NCBI RefSeq assembly: GCF_014191875.1
Contig: NZ_JACHXD010000002.1
Span: 124,001-188,000, forward strand
Reading direction: 5' to 3'
Source: Pseudoduganella violacea
GTDB taxonomy: Bacteria; Pseudomonadota; Gammaproteobacteria; Burkholderiales; Burkholderiaceae_D
DNA length: 64,000 nucleotides
A program made the position numbers and the translations under genes. Under the pieces are notes generated by a model. The model had not been told where the DNA came from. It saw nothing but the letters and a program-made list of their open reading frames with translations, and ran no database searches. Each line of letters begins with the position of its first letter. Within the stretch, counting starts at the first letter, position 1. Shown here piece after piece: positions 36,969 to 45,941 of this stretch.

Positions 36969-38408
36969 GTGGCCATTCCGCCGCGCATCGATGTTCCCGG
37001 CGTCCGGCCGGTCGAGACGCGGCTGCCGGCCGCGCCCGTCGGCGATGCGCGCCAGGAAGCCTTCCAGCGCTCGCTGCAGTCGCTGGTCGGGCAAACCATC
37101 AAGGGCGAGGTGCTGTCCAAGTTCAACGACGGCAGTTTCCTGGTGCGCGTGGCCAACACCAATGCGCGCATGATGTTGCCGGCCGGCGTAGAACTGGGCG
37201 CCGAACTGCCGCTGACGGTGATGTCAGCCAATCCCCGCCCCACCTTCCAGGTCGGCACGCAAAGCGGCCAACAGGCCGTGCTCTACAGCGAAAGCGGCCA
37301 GTTGCCGGCCGATGCCGATGCCCTGCCCTCGCAAACCAATCCAGCGCTGAGCGGCCGCTTGCCCTCCCAGCCGGGCACGGGCGGCGCCCAGCCTGGCGCC
37401 ACGCCGACACCGGGCAACGCCGGGGCTACCACACCGCAGACGGCCGTCAATACGCCACCCAATCCGGCCACGGGACAAGCTACCCTGCCCAATGCGGCGG
37501 CCAGCCTGGCGCAAACGGCGGCCGGCGCGGCAGCCAATGCAGCGGCCGGCGTCCCGGGCCAGATCGCCGGTGCCGCGCCTGGCGCGGCCGCCCCGGCCGA
37601 AGGCGCGCGGCCACAAAGCCTGGCTGCCACGCTGCTCAGCAAGGCCCCGCTGACGCCGGCCGAGCAGTTGCCGGCGCTGGACCGCAATACCCTGCCCGCC
37701 ACCCTCAGCCCTGCCGCGCGCGCCATCGCCAATGTCCTGGTGAATGCCTACACGGCGCCGGGCGTGCCCGCCACCATCAATGGCAAGGTGCCGCTGGTGC
37801 CAGGCGGCGCGCCCGACACGGCCCAGCTCAGCAAGCAGTTGCAGGACGCGCTCGGCAAGAGCGGCTTGTTCTATGAATCCCATGTGGCCGAGTGGGCCGA
37901 AGGCAAGCGCAGCCTGCAAGACTTGGCGCGCGAGCCGCAGATGCAACGCTTCACCCAGGCCGCCGCGCAATCGGCGGCCGAGACGGCGGCGCGCGCGCTG
38001 AACGGCCCCGACCTGTCAGCCGCGCAGATGATCAACCAGCAACTACATGCCCACGAGCAGCAGCGCGTGCTGTGGCAGGGCGAAGCCTGGCCGGGCCAGG
38101 CCATGCAATGGGAGGTGCGGCGCGACGAGCGTGAAGGCCGCCAGCAACAAGGCGGGCGCGACGAGGACTCACGCGAGCCGGTGTGGCGCAGCGGCGTGCG
38201 CTTCCGCTTCCCGCGCCTGGGCGCGCTGGCGGCCAGCGTCACCATCGTCGGCGAGCAGGTGCATATCGCCGTGCAATCCGATTCGGACGGCACGGTCAGC
38301 ACCTTGCGCGCCTGGGCCGGCCAGTTGCAGCAGGCGATGGAGGCGGCCGGCGCGCCGCTGGCCTCGCTGACCATCGGCGGCGAGGGTGGAGGCGGCGATG
38401 GCCAATGA
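36969..38408 (+). CDS. Second FliK-like hook-length control protein
   Basis: The product has 479 residues with a GTG start. A structured N-terminus (LQSLVGQTIKGEVLSKFNDGSFLVRV) precedes a long Ala/Pro/Thr/Gly-rich linker (about 110-290). A C-terminal Flg_hook-like domain follows (FRFPRLGALAASVTIVGEQVHIAV, then LRAWAGQLQQAMEAAGAPL). This layout is that of FliK, which measures hook length and switches export specificity, yet a canonical fliK is at 45942. Here it is followed by, and overlaps, a gene for the C-terminal domain of FlhB, the natural partner of FliK. The pair may tune export in another step. The start lies nine bases after fliT. Confidence 0.85.
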   Translation: MAIPPRIDVPGVRPVETRLPAAPVGDARQEAFQRSLQSLVGQTIKGEVLSKFNDGSFLVRVANTNARMMLPAGVELGAELPLTVMSANPRPTFQVGTQSGQQAVLYSESGQLPADADALPSQTNPALSGRLPSQPGTGGAQPGATPTPGNAGATTPQTAVNTPPNPATGQATLPNAAASLAQTAAGAAANAAAGVPGQIAGAAPGAAAPAEGARPQSLAATLLSKAPLTPAEQLPALDRNTLPATLSPAARAIANVLVNAYTAPGVPATINGKVPLVPGGAPDTAQLSKQLQDALGKSGLFYESHVAEWAEGKRSLQDLAREPQMQRFTQAAAQSAAETAARALNGPDLSAAQMINQQLHAHEQQRVLWQGEAWPGQAMQWEVRRDEREGRQQQGGRDEDSREPVWRSGVRFRFPRLGALAASVTIVGEQVHIAVQSDSDGTVSTLRAWAGQLQQAMEAAGAPLASLTIGGEGGGGDGQ

Positions 38409-38823
38409 GAACAAGCCGCGCCTGCCCTTGCCGGTCAATGCCGTGGACAAGAGCGCCCGCCCCACCCTGCCCACGGCCAGCGCCGAGCAGGATGGCCGCC
38501 GCCCACTGCAAAGCGCGGTGGCCCTGGCTTACCGCGAAGGCGAGTCCGCGCCCAAGGTGGTGGCCAAGGGCCGCGGCCTGGTGGCCGAGCAGATTATCGC
38601 CGTGGCCGCCGAGCACGGCGTCTTCGTGCACGAATCGAAGGAGCTGGTGTCGCTGCTGATGGACGTCGACCTCGACGGCCAGATCCCGCCCCTGCTCTAC
38701 CGGACAATTGCGGAACTTTTGGCCTGGCTTTATCATATTGAAGAGGCGCAAAAAGCGGGCCAGCCACTTCCACCGGCGCCCGACACCAGCGCTCCCCTTA
38801 CCGAACCCACTGGTGGACATTGA
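38398..38823 (+). CDS. FlhB C-terminal-domain-like export protein
   Basis: The product has 141 residues. A short disordered N-terminus is followed by a domain like the cytoplasmic C-terminal part of FlhB/EscU: LQSAVALAYREGESAPKVVAKG, then AEQIIAVAAEHGVFVHES and LLYRTIAELLAWLYHI. The membrane part of FlhB and the autocleavage motif NPTH are missing; the domain starts where the cleaved C-terminal fragment would. Such stand-alone proteins (FhlB/FlhX type) are known in other flagellates. ATG 38398 is preceded by GGAGG and overlaps the FliK-like gene by 11 bases; its TGA overlaps the ycgR ATG, so all three are translationally coupled. Confidence 0.88.
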   Translation: MANENKPRLPLPVNAVDKSARPTLPTASAEQDGRRPLQSAVALAYREGESAPKVVAKGRGLVAEQIIAVAAEHGVFVHESKELVSLLMDVDLDGQIPPLLYRTIAELLAWLYHIEEAQKAGQPLPPAPDTSAPLTEPTGGH

Positions 38824-39584
38824 TGCACTCATACCTTCAGGACGCCGACCTGGAAAACTGGCACGATTTCGAAGTGGAATCGCGCAAGGAGATCCTCAAC
38901 CTGCTGCGCGGCATCGGCGAGAAAAATCAGCTGATCCGCATGCTGGTGCGCGGCGAAGCCGACGTCTGCGTGACCTCGATCCTGGAAGTCGATGCCGACA
39001 ACAATGCCGTCATCCTCGACTGCTCGGTCAATCCCGAGCAAAACGCGCGCATCCTGGCCGCGCCCGCCATCTCGTATGAAACCACGCTGGACAAGATCCG
39101 CATCCTGTTCCGCAGCGAACGCGCGGAAAGCTGCGTGTATGAAGGCAGTCCGGCGTTCAAGATCGCCCTGCCGGCCAGCCTGATCCGCCTGCAGCGGCGC
39201 GAGTTCTACCGCATGAATACGCCGGTCGGCAATCCGGTGCGCGTGCTGATCCCCTTCCCGGCCGAATTCGGTGGCGGCGCCAACAGCTTCCCGCTGGCCG
39301 ACATCAGCTGCGGCGGTATTGCCATCCTCGACAACAAGCTCTTGCTGGGCGAAGCCATCGGCCGCGAGTATGCCGACTGCCGCATCGAGCTGCCCGAAAT
39401 CGGCCAGATCACCACCGGCCTGCAGGTGCGCAACTGCACCGACCTCACCCTGCTCAACAACAAAACCAACCGCCGCCTCGGCTGCCAATTCACCGACATC
39501 CCGCGCAGCGCGCTCAACGCCGTGCAGCGCTACATCACCAAGCTCGAGCGCGAACGCAACGCCCGCATCGCCGGCCTGGCCTAA
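38823..39584 (+). CDS. ycgR: Flagellar brake protein YcgR (PilZ, c-di-GMP effector)
   Basis: The product has 253 residues. The N-terminal YcgR-N domain (about 20-115) precedes a PilZ domain with the c-di-GMP motifs RLQRREFYR (R-x-x-x-R) and DISCGGIAI (D/N-x-S-x-x-G). When loaded with c-di-GMP, YcgR binds the flagellar motor and slows it. The ATG overlaps the preceding stop (TGATG). It ends the fliD to ycgR block and is followed by a long repeat hairpin and the convergent fliE. Confidence 0.95.
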   Translation: MHSYLQDADLENWHDFEVESRKEILNLLRGIGEKNQLIRMLVRGEADVCVTSILEVDADNNAVILDCSVNPEQNARILAAPAISYETTLDKIRILFRSERAESCVYEGSPAFKIALPASLIRLQRREFYRMNTPVGNPVRVLIPFPAEFGGGANSFPLADISCGGIAILDNKLLLGEAIGREYADCRIELPEIGQITTGLQVRNCTDLTLLNNKTNRRLGCQFTDIPRSALNAVQRYITKLERERNARIAGLA

Positions 39585-39589
39585 CGCAA

Positions 39590-39646
39590 ACAGCCGAGCG
39601 CGTGTCCGCTTGGGGTCAGCCCCCAAGCGGACACGCGCTCGGCTGT
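39590..39646. repeat. Long perfect hairpin repeat between ycgR and fliE
   Basis: A 26-bp perfect inverted repeat (39590-39615 with 39621-39646) encloses the loop TCAGC. The inner part reads TGTCCGCTTGGGGTCAG. It lies between two convergent genes and could stop transcription from both sides, although there is no T-run. It belongs to the same family as the hairpins at 12673 and 60450. Confidence 0.9.
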
Positions 39647-39666
39647 AGCGCCTTAGCTGTCGCGCC

Positions 39667-40008
39667 TTAGACTTGCATATTCATGATGTCGTGGTAGGCG
39701 GAGACGAGCTTGTTGCGCACCTGGACCGTGGCCTGGAAGTTGATGCTGGCTTTCTGCATCGAAACCATGACGTCGGACAGGTTGACGCTGTCGTCGCCCA
39801 TCTGGAAGCGCTTGCTGAGCGCTTCGGATTTATTTTGGCTGGTGGCGACCGCGTCCAAGGCGCCTTTCAGCGCGTCGGAGAAGTCGACCTTGGTGGCCGG
39901 CTTTTCGGTCTGGATGGCCGGCGGGGTGGCTTGCGGCCGCGTGGCCGCCGCCTTCAATTGGGCGATCATGGCCTGGATCTGGCTGCTGTCGATGCCGCCT
40001 GTTCTCAT
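39667..40008 (-). CDS. fliE: Flagellar basal-body protein FliE
   Basis: The product has 113 residues. FliE joins the MS ring to the rod and is needed for export of later rod parts. The C-terminal signature (VMVSMQKASINFQATVQVRNKLVSAYHDIMNMQV type) is present, with VDFSDALKGALDAV before it. AAGGAG precedes the ATG. It is transcribed divergently from fliF, as in many bacteria. Confidence 0.97.
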   Translation of the reverse strand: MRTGGIDSSQIQAMIAQLKAAATRPQATPPAIQTEKPATKVDFSDALKGALDAVATSQNKSEALSKRFQMGDDSVNLSDVMVSMQKASINFQATVQVRNKLVSAYHDIMNMQV

Positions 40009-40271
40009 TTTGCTGGACTCCTTGTGTTGTTGCTATAGCCAAACAACCGGGGACAGTCCCGTGTTGCCGCGCTACAATATGTCCCTGGATGCAGGGTCAG
40101 GGTGCCAGAATACCAACAGCCCCAGCGGCGCGCCGCCTGGAGCAGCAGGGGAAACGGCCTTCTGTTCCCGCGATTGAAGCGCGCCCGCGTGGCCAATAAT
40201 GTGCACACTGCCCTTTCTCCCGTGACGGGGCGCCCACCAACCAGACGCTTTCCAAGCCTTCGGAACCTAAT
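40009..40271. promoter_or_regulatory. Divergent fliE/fliF control region
   Basis: The 263-base gap must hold promoters for both fliE and the long fliF operon. On the plus strand GGGACA (40050-40055), 17 bases, TACAAT (40073-40078) is a possible sigma-70 promoter for fliF. TGGC (40190-40193) with GTGCA (40201-40205) at sigma-54 spacing is a weaker alternative. No clear fliE promoter was found. Nothing coding was seen. Confidence 0.45.
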
Positions 40272-42008
40272 ATGGCCGCAGCCGCCGAACAACTTGATAT
40301 CGATGCCCCGGCAGACGCCCCTCCGCCCGAGGAGAAGCCGCCGTTTCTGCAGACGCCCATGGGCAGGAACCTGGTGCGCGGCGGCGCCGTGGCCGGTTTC
40401 CTGGCCCTGCTGCTGATCCTCTACCTGTGGAACAAGGCGCCCGAGTACAAGGTGCTGTTCTCCAATTTCACCGACCGCGACGGCGGCGCCATCACGGCCG
40501 CGCTCGACCAGATGAACGTCAAGCACAAGTTCTCGGAAAACGGCCAGGCCATCCTGGTGCCGACCGAGCAGGTGCATGATGTGCGCCTGAAGCTGGCGGC
40601 CCAGGGCTTGCCCAAGGGCGGCAATGTCGGCTTTGAGCTGATGGAAAACCAGAAGCTGGGCGTGTCGCAATTCCTGGAACAGGTCAATTACCAGCGCGCG
40701 CTGGAAGGCGAGCTGGCGCGTTCGATCCAGTCGCTGGCCGCCGTCGACGCGGCGCGCGTGCACCTGGCCCTGCCCAAGCCTTCCGTCTTCGTGCGCGAGC
40801 AGCAGAAGCCAACCGCCTCGGTGCTGCTCAACCTGCACCCCAACCGCATGATCGATCCGCAGCAGGTGAGCGCCATCGTGCACCTGGTCGCGTCCAGCGT
40901 GCCCGAACTGCAGCCGGCGAATGTGACCGTGGTCGACCAGGCCGGCAATCTGGTGTCCGATACCAATAAGAACGGCAACGCGGCCGGCAACGCCAAGAAC
41001 CTCGACGCGTCCCAGCTCAAGTATGTGCAGGAATTACAGCGCCAGATCACCAAGCAGGTCGAATCGATCGTCTTGCCCATCGTGGGCGAAGGCAATGTGC
41101 GCGCCGAGGCCGTGGCCGACGTCGATTTCGCCCAAATCGAGCAGGCCGCCGAAAGCTATAAGCCGAACTCGCCGCCGGCCGCTTCGGCCATCCGCAGCCA
41201 ACAGAGCAGCGAGACCAATGGCAACGGCAATGCCAATCCGAACGGCATTCCCGGCGCGCTGTCGAACCAACCGCCCGGCACGGCCACCGCGCCCCTGACC
41301 CAGAACCCGCCCGGCACCGCGCCGGCGCCCGGCCAGGTGCCCAGCGGCGCGGCCGGCGCCAACAGCCCCTCGCACAAGGAATCGACCACCAATTACGAGG
41401 TCGACAAGACGGTGCGCTATGAGCAAAAGAATATGGCGGGCCTGAAGCGCATGACCGTGGCCGTGGTCGTCAACTACCGCCGCCTCGTCGACGCCAAGAC
41501 CGGCAAGGTCACGATCAAGCCCTACACGCCCGAGGAAATGGCCAAGATCAACAGCCTGGTGCGCGAAGCCATGGGCTTCAGCCAGGAGCGCGGCGACTCG
41601 GTCAGCGTGGCCAACGCCCCGTTCGACGGCGTGGACAAGGATGCGCCGCCGGCACTAGACTGGTGGCGCGATCCGGCCAATCTGCCGCTGCTGGGCGATC
41701 TGGTCAAATTCCTGATCGTGGCCCTGGTGCTGCTCTACATCCTGTTGCGCATCGTGCGCCCGATGATGCGCCCCGTGTTCAAGAAGATCGACGAAATCAA
41801 CAAGCCCGAGCCGGAACCGGAAGAGCCGGTGGTCGAGGAGCCGACCGGCCCGTCGCCGGACGAAATCCTGGCCGCCGAACTGGCGGCCCTGGAAGAGAAT
41901 ACCGCGCGGACTTACCGCGACAACCTGGCCCTGGCCAAGAAACTGGCCAACGACGATCCGCGCATCGTCGCCAACGTCATCAAGGATTGGATAGGCGCAA
42001 ATGACTGA
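40272..42008 (+). CDS. fliF: MS-ring protein FliF
   Basis: The product has 578 residues and forms the inner-membrane MS ring around the export gate. Membrane segment 1 is at about 36-56. Periplasmic ring-building motifs follow (FENFTDRDGG-like: LFSNFTDRDGGAI; VNYQRALEGELARSI; VHLALPKPSVFVREQQKPTA type). A Pro/Asn/Gly-rich loop precedes membrane segment 2 at about 475-495. The C-terminal tail that binds FliG overlaps fliG by eight bases. First gene of the long fliF-to-fliR block. Confidence 0.97.
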   Translation: MAAAAEQLDIDAPADAPPPEEKPPFLQTPMGRNLVRGGAVAGFLALLLILYLWNKAPEYKVLFSNFTDRDGGAITAALDQMNVKHKFSENGQAILVPTEQVHDVRLKLAAQGLPKGGNVGFELMENQKLGVSQFLEQVNYQRALEGELARSIQSLAAVDAARVHLALPKPSVFVREQQKPTASVLLNLHPNRMIDPQQVSAIVHLVASSVPELQPANVTVVDQAGNLVSDTNKNGNAAGNAKNLDASQLKYVQELQRQITKQVESIVLPIVGEGNVRAEAVADVDFAQIEQAAESYKPNSPPAASAIRSQQSSETNGNGNANPNGIPGALSNQPPGTATAPLTQNPPGTAPAPGQVPSGAAGANSPSHKESTTNYEVDKTVRYEQKNMAGLKRMTVAVVVNYRRLVDAKTGKVTIKPYTPEEMAKINSLVREAMGFSQERGDSVSVANAPFDGVDKDAPPALDWWRDPANLPLLGDLVKFLIVALVLLYILLRIVRPMMRPVFKKIDEINKPEPEPEEPVVEEPTGPSPDEILAAELAALEENTARTYRDNLALAKKLANDDPRIVANVIKDWIGAND

Positions 42009-42999
42009 GAATACCGGCTTGCAAAAGGCCGCCATCCTGATGCTGGCGATGGGCGAGGCCGAGGCCGCCGAGGTGATGAAATTCCTCGGCCCGCGCGAAG
42101 TGCTCAAGCTGGGCGCGGCCATGGCCACCATGAAAAACGTGCCGCATGAGCAGGTGGTGGCCACGCTCGACGATTTCCGCGACCATGTGGCGGCCGCCTC
42201 CACCGTGGGCCTCGATTCGGACGAGTACATCCGCCAGGTGCTGACCAAGGCGCTGGGCGACGACAAGGCCTCGGTGCTGCTGTCGCGCATCCTGGGCGGC
42301 AAGGACGCGTCCGGCATCGAAAGCTTGAAGTGGATGGATTCGCAGTCGGTGGCCGAACTGATCCGCAACGAGCACCCGCAGATCATCGCCACCATCCTGG
42401 TCCACCTGGAACGCGACCAGGCTTGCGAGATTCTCGGCCATTTCACCGACCGCCTGCGCAACGACGCCGTGCTGCGCATCGCCACCCTGGACGGCGTGCA
42501 GCCGGCCGCGCTGCGCGAACTGAACGATGTGCTGACCAAGCTGCTGTCGGGTAATGAAAACATCAAGAAATCGACGCTGGGCGGCATCCGCACGGCGGCT
42601 GAGATCCTGAACTTCATGAGCGGCGAGCAGGAAAGCTCGGTCATGGACAATATCAAGAACTACGACAACGATATGGCGCAGAAGATCATGGACGAGATGT
42701 TCGTGTTCGACAACCTGATCGATGTCGAGGACCGCGGCATCCAGCTGCTGCTGCGCGAAGTGCAGTCGGAAATGCTGATCATCGCGCTGAAGGGCGCGTC
42801 GCAGGAGCTGCGCGACAAGGTGTTCCGCAATATGTCGGCGCGCGCCTCGGAAATGATGCGCGAAGACCTCGAATCGAAAGGCCCGGTGCGCCTGTCGGAA
42901 GTGGAAACCCAGCAGAAGCAGATTCTGCAGATTGTGCGGCGCCTGGCCGACGAAGGCCAGATCGTCCTAGGCGGCAAAGGCGAGGATTCGTTTGTCTGA
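42001..42999 (+). CDS. fliG: Motor switch protein FliG
   Basis: The product has 332 residues. It sits under the MS ring and transmits stator force. The N-terminal FliF-binding domain (TGLQKAAILMLAMGE), the EHPQIIATILVHL middle domain and the C-terminal torque helix region (DLESKGPVRLSEVE) are all present. The start overlaps fliF and the end overlaps fliH, so translation is coupled through the switch and export genes. Confidence 0.98.
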   Translation: MTENTGLQKAAILMLAMGEAEAAEVMKFLGPREVLKLGAAMATMKNVPHEQVVATLDDFRDHVAAASTVGLDSDEYIRQVLTKALGDDKASVLLSRILGGKDASGIESLKWMDSQSVAELIRNEHPQIIATILVHLERDQACEILGHFTDRLRNDAVLRIATLDGVQPAALRELNDVLTKLLSGNENIKKSTLGGIRTAAEILNFMSGEQESSVMDNIKNYDNDMAQKIMDEMFVFDNLIDVEDRGIQLLLREVQSEMLIIALKGASQELRDKVFRNMSARASEMMREDLESKGPVRLSEVETQQKQILQIVRRLADEGQIVLGGKGEDSFV

Positions 43000-43747
43000 T
43001 ATTTTTTCCAAACAGCCCCAGCCGGCGTTCCAGCGCTGGGAAATGAAATCCTTCGGCGACAACCGCCCCAGCACGCTGGCGGCGCGGCAAGCCCAGCAGG
43101 AGGAAGAGGAGCGCCTGGCGCGCGAGCAGGCGGCCCTGGCCGAAGCCCAGGCGGCCGAGGAAGCGGCCATGTATGCCGAGCCGGAGCAGCATCCCGACTA
43201 CCCCACCGAGGAAGAACTCGACGCCATCCGCGAGGAAGCGCGCCAGCAGGGTTATGAGGCCGGTTACGCGGCCGGCCATGCCGACGGCCAGGCCCAGGCC
43301 TTGGACGAGGCGCGCGAGGCCACCGCCAAGACCTTGGAGCCGGTGGCCGAGATCGCCGGCAATTTCAGCACCGCGCTGCGCGAGGCCGACCAGCTGATCG
43401 CCAACGAGGTGCTGGAACTGGCCCTGCATCTGGCCAAGGGCATGCTCAAAACCGCCCTGCCGGCCAAGCCGGAACTGATCCTGCCCATCGTGCGCGACGC
43501 CATCCAGTACCTGCCGGTGCTGCAGCCGCCCGCCATCCTGGCCCTCAATCCCGAGGACGCGCAAGTGGTGCGCGACGGTTTGGGCGAGGAGCTGGAAAAA
43601 GATGGCTGGAGCGTGATCGAAGACCCGAGCATCGGCCGCGGCGGTTGCAAGATCGATACCGCCAGCAACCAGATCGACGCCCAGGCGGCCTCGCGCTGGC
43701 AGCGCTTGACCCATGCGCTGGGCAAGGATCTGAACTGGCTGGACTGA
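42992..43747 (+). CDS. fliH: Export ATPase regulator FliH
   Basis: The product has 251 residues. It binds FliI and tethers it to the C-ring and gate. A TTG start at 42992 is used: GAGGA lies six bases upstream, and no better codon occurs before the conserved region ([12 protein letters not shown]). An acidic, Ala/Glu-rich central coiled coil (about 30-120, with G-x-x-x-G-like repeats such as [13 protein letters not shown]) precedes the conserved C-terminal domain ([16 protein letters not shown]). It overlaps fliG by eight bases and fliI follows one base later. Confidence 0.94.
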   Translation: MSDIFSKQPQPAFQRWEMKSFGDNRPSTLAARQAQQEEEERLAREQAALAEAQAAEEAAMYAEPEQHPDYPTEEELDAIREEARQQGYEAGYAAGHADGQAQALDEAREATAKTLEPVAEIAGNFSTALREADQLIANEVLELALHLAKGMLKTALPAKPELILPIVRDAIQYLPVLQPPAILALNPEDAQVVRDGLGEELEKDGWSVIEDPSIGRGGCKIDTASNQIDAQAASRWQRLTHALGKDLNWLD

Positions 43748-43748
43748 G

Positions 43749-45419
43749 ATGGACTTGCCCGCCTCTTCCCCCGCCAAACCCGGCGATCCGGCCGGCCTGT
43801 CCCAGGCCAATGCCGACGCCATGGCCGACCTGGCCGCCGCCATGGCCGAACTCGACGCCGAATTCGACGAACCGGCGGCACGGCACGCCGACGCCGCTGA
43901 CGGCGCGCTGGCCGAGGACAGCGATCTGGACGGCGACAGCGGCCTGGACGGCGACACGAACAGCGGCGCGGACGGGATCGACGACGCGGCCCCGGCCCGC
44001 GCGCCGCGCGCCCCGGTCGATACCGGCAGCGCCCAGGGCCACGCCGGCCGCTGGCGCGCCTACCTCAACGATTGCGCCGTGCTCAGCGATTTCGTCGAAC
44101 CGATGCAGGTCTCGGGCCGCGTCACGCGCGTGGCCGGCCTGGTGATGGAAGCGGTCGGCCTGCGCCTGGCCGTGGGCGCGGCCTGCACCGTGCCCCTGCC
44201 CAGCGGCGGCAAGGTCGAAGCCGAAGTGGTCGGTTTCGAGGGCGAACGCCTGTTCCTGATGCCGCAAAGCGATGTCGAAGGCATCGTGCCGGGCACCCGC
44301 GTCTTCCCGGTCGAGCAGACCATTCCGCGTCCGGGCAGCGTCAGCCACCCGCGCCGCCGCCCGAGCGACCGCGCGCGCCACCTGCCGGTGGGACCGGAAC
44401 TGCTGGGCCGCGTGCTCGACGGCGCCGGCCGCCCGCTCGACAATCTCGGTCCCATCCAGACCACCGACAGCGCGCCCATCAATGTGCGCCCGGCCAATCC
44501 GCTGGGCCGCGCGCCCATCGTGGAAACCCTGGATGTGGGCGTGCGCTGCATCAACGCCATGCTGACCGTGGGCCGCGGCCAGCGCATGGGCCTGTTCGCC
44601 GGTTCCGGCGTCGGCAAGTCCGTGCTGCTGGGCATGATGGCGCGCTATACCGAGGCCGACATCATCGTGGTCGGCCTGATCGGCGAACGGGGCCGCGAGG
44701 TCAAGGAATTCATCGAACAGATCCTGGGCGAGGAAGGCTTGGCGCGCTCGGTGGTGGTGGCGGCCCCGGCCGACACGCCGCCGCTGATGCGCATGCAGGG
44801 CGCGGCCTATGCCACCGCCATTGCCGAGCATTTCCGCGACAAGGGCCAGAACGTGCTGCTGATCATGGATTCGCTGACGCGCTACGCCATGGCCCAGCGC
44901 GAAATCGCGCTGGCCATCGGCGAGCCGCCGGCCACCAAGGGCTATCCGCCCTCGGTCTTCGCCAAGCTGCCGGTGCTGGTCGAACGCGCCGGCAACGGCC
45001 AGCTCGGCGGCGGCTCGATCACCGCCTTCTACACCGTGCTGACCGAGGGCGACGACCAGCAAGACCCGATCGCCGACTCGGCGCGCGCCATTCTCGACGG
45101 CCACATCGTGCTCAACCGCCGTCTGGCCGAGGCCGGCCACTACCCGGCCATCGATATCGAACAGTCGATCAGCCGCGCCATGCACTCGATCACCTCGCAC
45201 GAGCACCAGAACGAGGCGCGCCACCTGAAGCAGCTGTTCTCGCGCTATGAACGCAGCCGCGACCTGATCGCCGTCGGCGCTTACACGCCCGGCACCGACC
45301 CGGTGCTGGACCAGGCCATCGGCTTGCATGACAAGATCGAGCATTTTTTACAACAGCAGATCACCGAGCGCGTCGATATGGGCCAGAGCTTGGGGCAACT
45401 TACCGCTCTATTCGATTGA
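43749..45419 (+). CDS. fliI: Flagellum-specific ATPase FliI
   Basis: The product has 556 residues, about 90 more than usual. The extra is an acidic Ala/Asp/Gly-rich N-terminal stretch (about 1-95) with no counterpart in E. coli FliI. The ATPase core is intact: Walker A GSGVGKS (285-291), Walker [21 protein letters not shown], and [18 protein letters not shown]. It powers or regulates export by dissociating chaperone complexes at the gate. It starts one base after fliH. Confidence 0.97.
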   Translation: MDLPASSPAKPGDPAGLSQANADAMADLAAAMAELDAEFDEPAARHADAADGALAEDSDLDGDSGLDGDTNSGADGIDDAAPARAPRAPVDTGSAQGHAGRWRAYLNDCAVLSDFVEPMQVSGRVTRVAGLVMEAVGLRLAVGAACTVPLPSGGKVEAEVVGFEGERLFLMPQSDVEGIVPGTRVFPVEQTIPRPGSVSHPRRRPSDRARHLPVGPELLGRVLDGAGRPLDNLGPIQTTDSAPINVRPANPLGRAPIVETLDVGVRCINAMLTVGRGQRMGLFAGSGVGKSVLLGMMARYTEADIIVVGLIGERGREVKEFIEQILGEEGLARSVVVAAPADTPPLMRMQGAAYATAIAEHFRDKGQNVLLIMDSLTRYAMAQREIALAIGEPPATKGYPPSVFAKLPVLVERAGNGQLGGGSITAFYTVLTEGDDQQDPIADSARAILDGHIVLNRRLAEAGHYPAIDIEQSISRAMHSITSHEHQNEARHLKQLFSRYERSRDLIAVGAYTPGTDPVLDQAIGLHDKIEHFLQQQITERVDMGQSLGQLTALFD

Positions 45420-45446
45420 TTGCCGCGACCGCCAGAAGCCTATAAT
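45416..45446 (+). promoter_or_regulatory. Possible internal promoter before fliJ
   Basis: A perfect TATAAT (45441-45446) lies nine bases before the fliJ ATG, with TTGATT (45416-45421) 19 bp upstream. If used, it would give an almost leaderless fliJ mRNA. The long spacer makes this uncertain. Confidence 0.35.
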
Positions 45447-45454
45447 TGACGATC

Positions 45455-45895
45455 ATGGCCTCGCAAACCCAATTGGAAACCCTGATCGATCTGGCGCGCC
45501 GCGAAACCGACGACGCGGCCAAGCGCCTGGGCGCGGCCTTGAAAGCGGCCAGCGAGGCCGAGGAAAAGCTGAACATGCTGCTCGGCTACCGCGACGAATA
45601 CGGCAAGCGTTTCGATGAAACCCAGCAGCTAGGCATCACGCCCATGGCTTACCGCAATTTCCAGGCTTTCATGGCGAAACTGGATACCGCGATCCAGGGC
45701 CAGCGCGACATCGTTGTGCATATGCAGCAGCGCGGCGCGCAGGAGAAAAGCAGTTGGCAGGCGGCCGAACGCAAACGCATGTCCTACTCCACCTTGCGCG
45801 ACCGGGCCGTGGCCCAGCAGCAGAAGGTGGACGCCAAGCGCGACCAGAAGGCCATGGACGAACACGCGTCCCGGCAAGCATATTTCAAGCGCTGA
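45455..45895 (+). CDS. fliJ: Flagellar export protein FliJ
   Basis: The product has 146 residues, almost wholly an antiparallel coiled coil, as expected for the stalk that links the FliI ring to FlhA. Gln/Lys/Arg/Ala-rich helices (TQLETLIDLARRETDDAAKRL; AEEKLNMLLGYRDEY) and its position fit FliJ. ATG 45455 was chosen over an in-frame TTG at 45446; neither has a Shine-Dalgarno sequence. Confidence 0.93.
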   Translation: MASQTQLETLIDLARRETDDAAKRLGAALKAASEAEEKLNMLLGYRDEYGKRFDETQQLGITPMAYRNFQAFMAKLDTAIQGQRDIVVHMQQRGAQEKSSWQAAERKRMSYSTLRDRAVAQQQKVDAKRDQKAMDEHASRQAYFKR

Positions 45896-45941
45896 GATGA
45901 GCTCGGCGCCCAACCGGCGGCATTAACCAGACGGCTTTATC

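Noticed and set aside
40190..40205. Sigma-54 promoter for fliF
   Set aside because: TGGC and GTGCA have the right spacing, but the bases after TGGC do not match, and a sigma-70 candidate is present. Mentioned only as an alternative.
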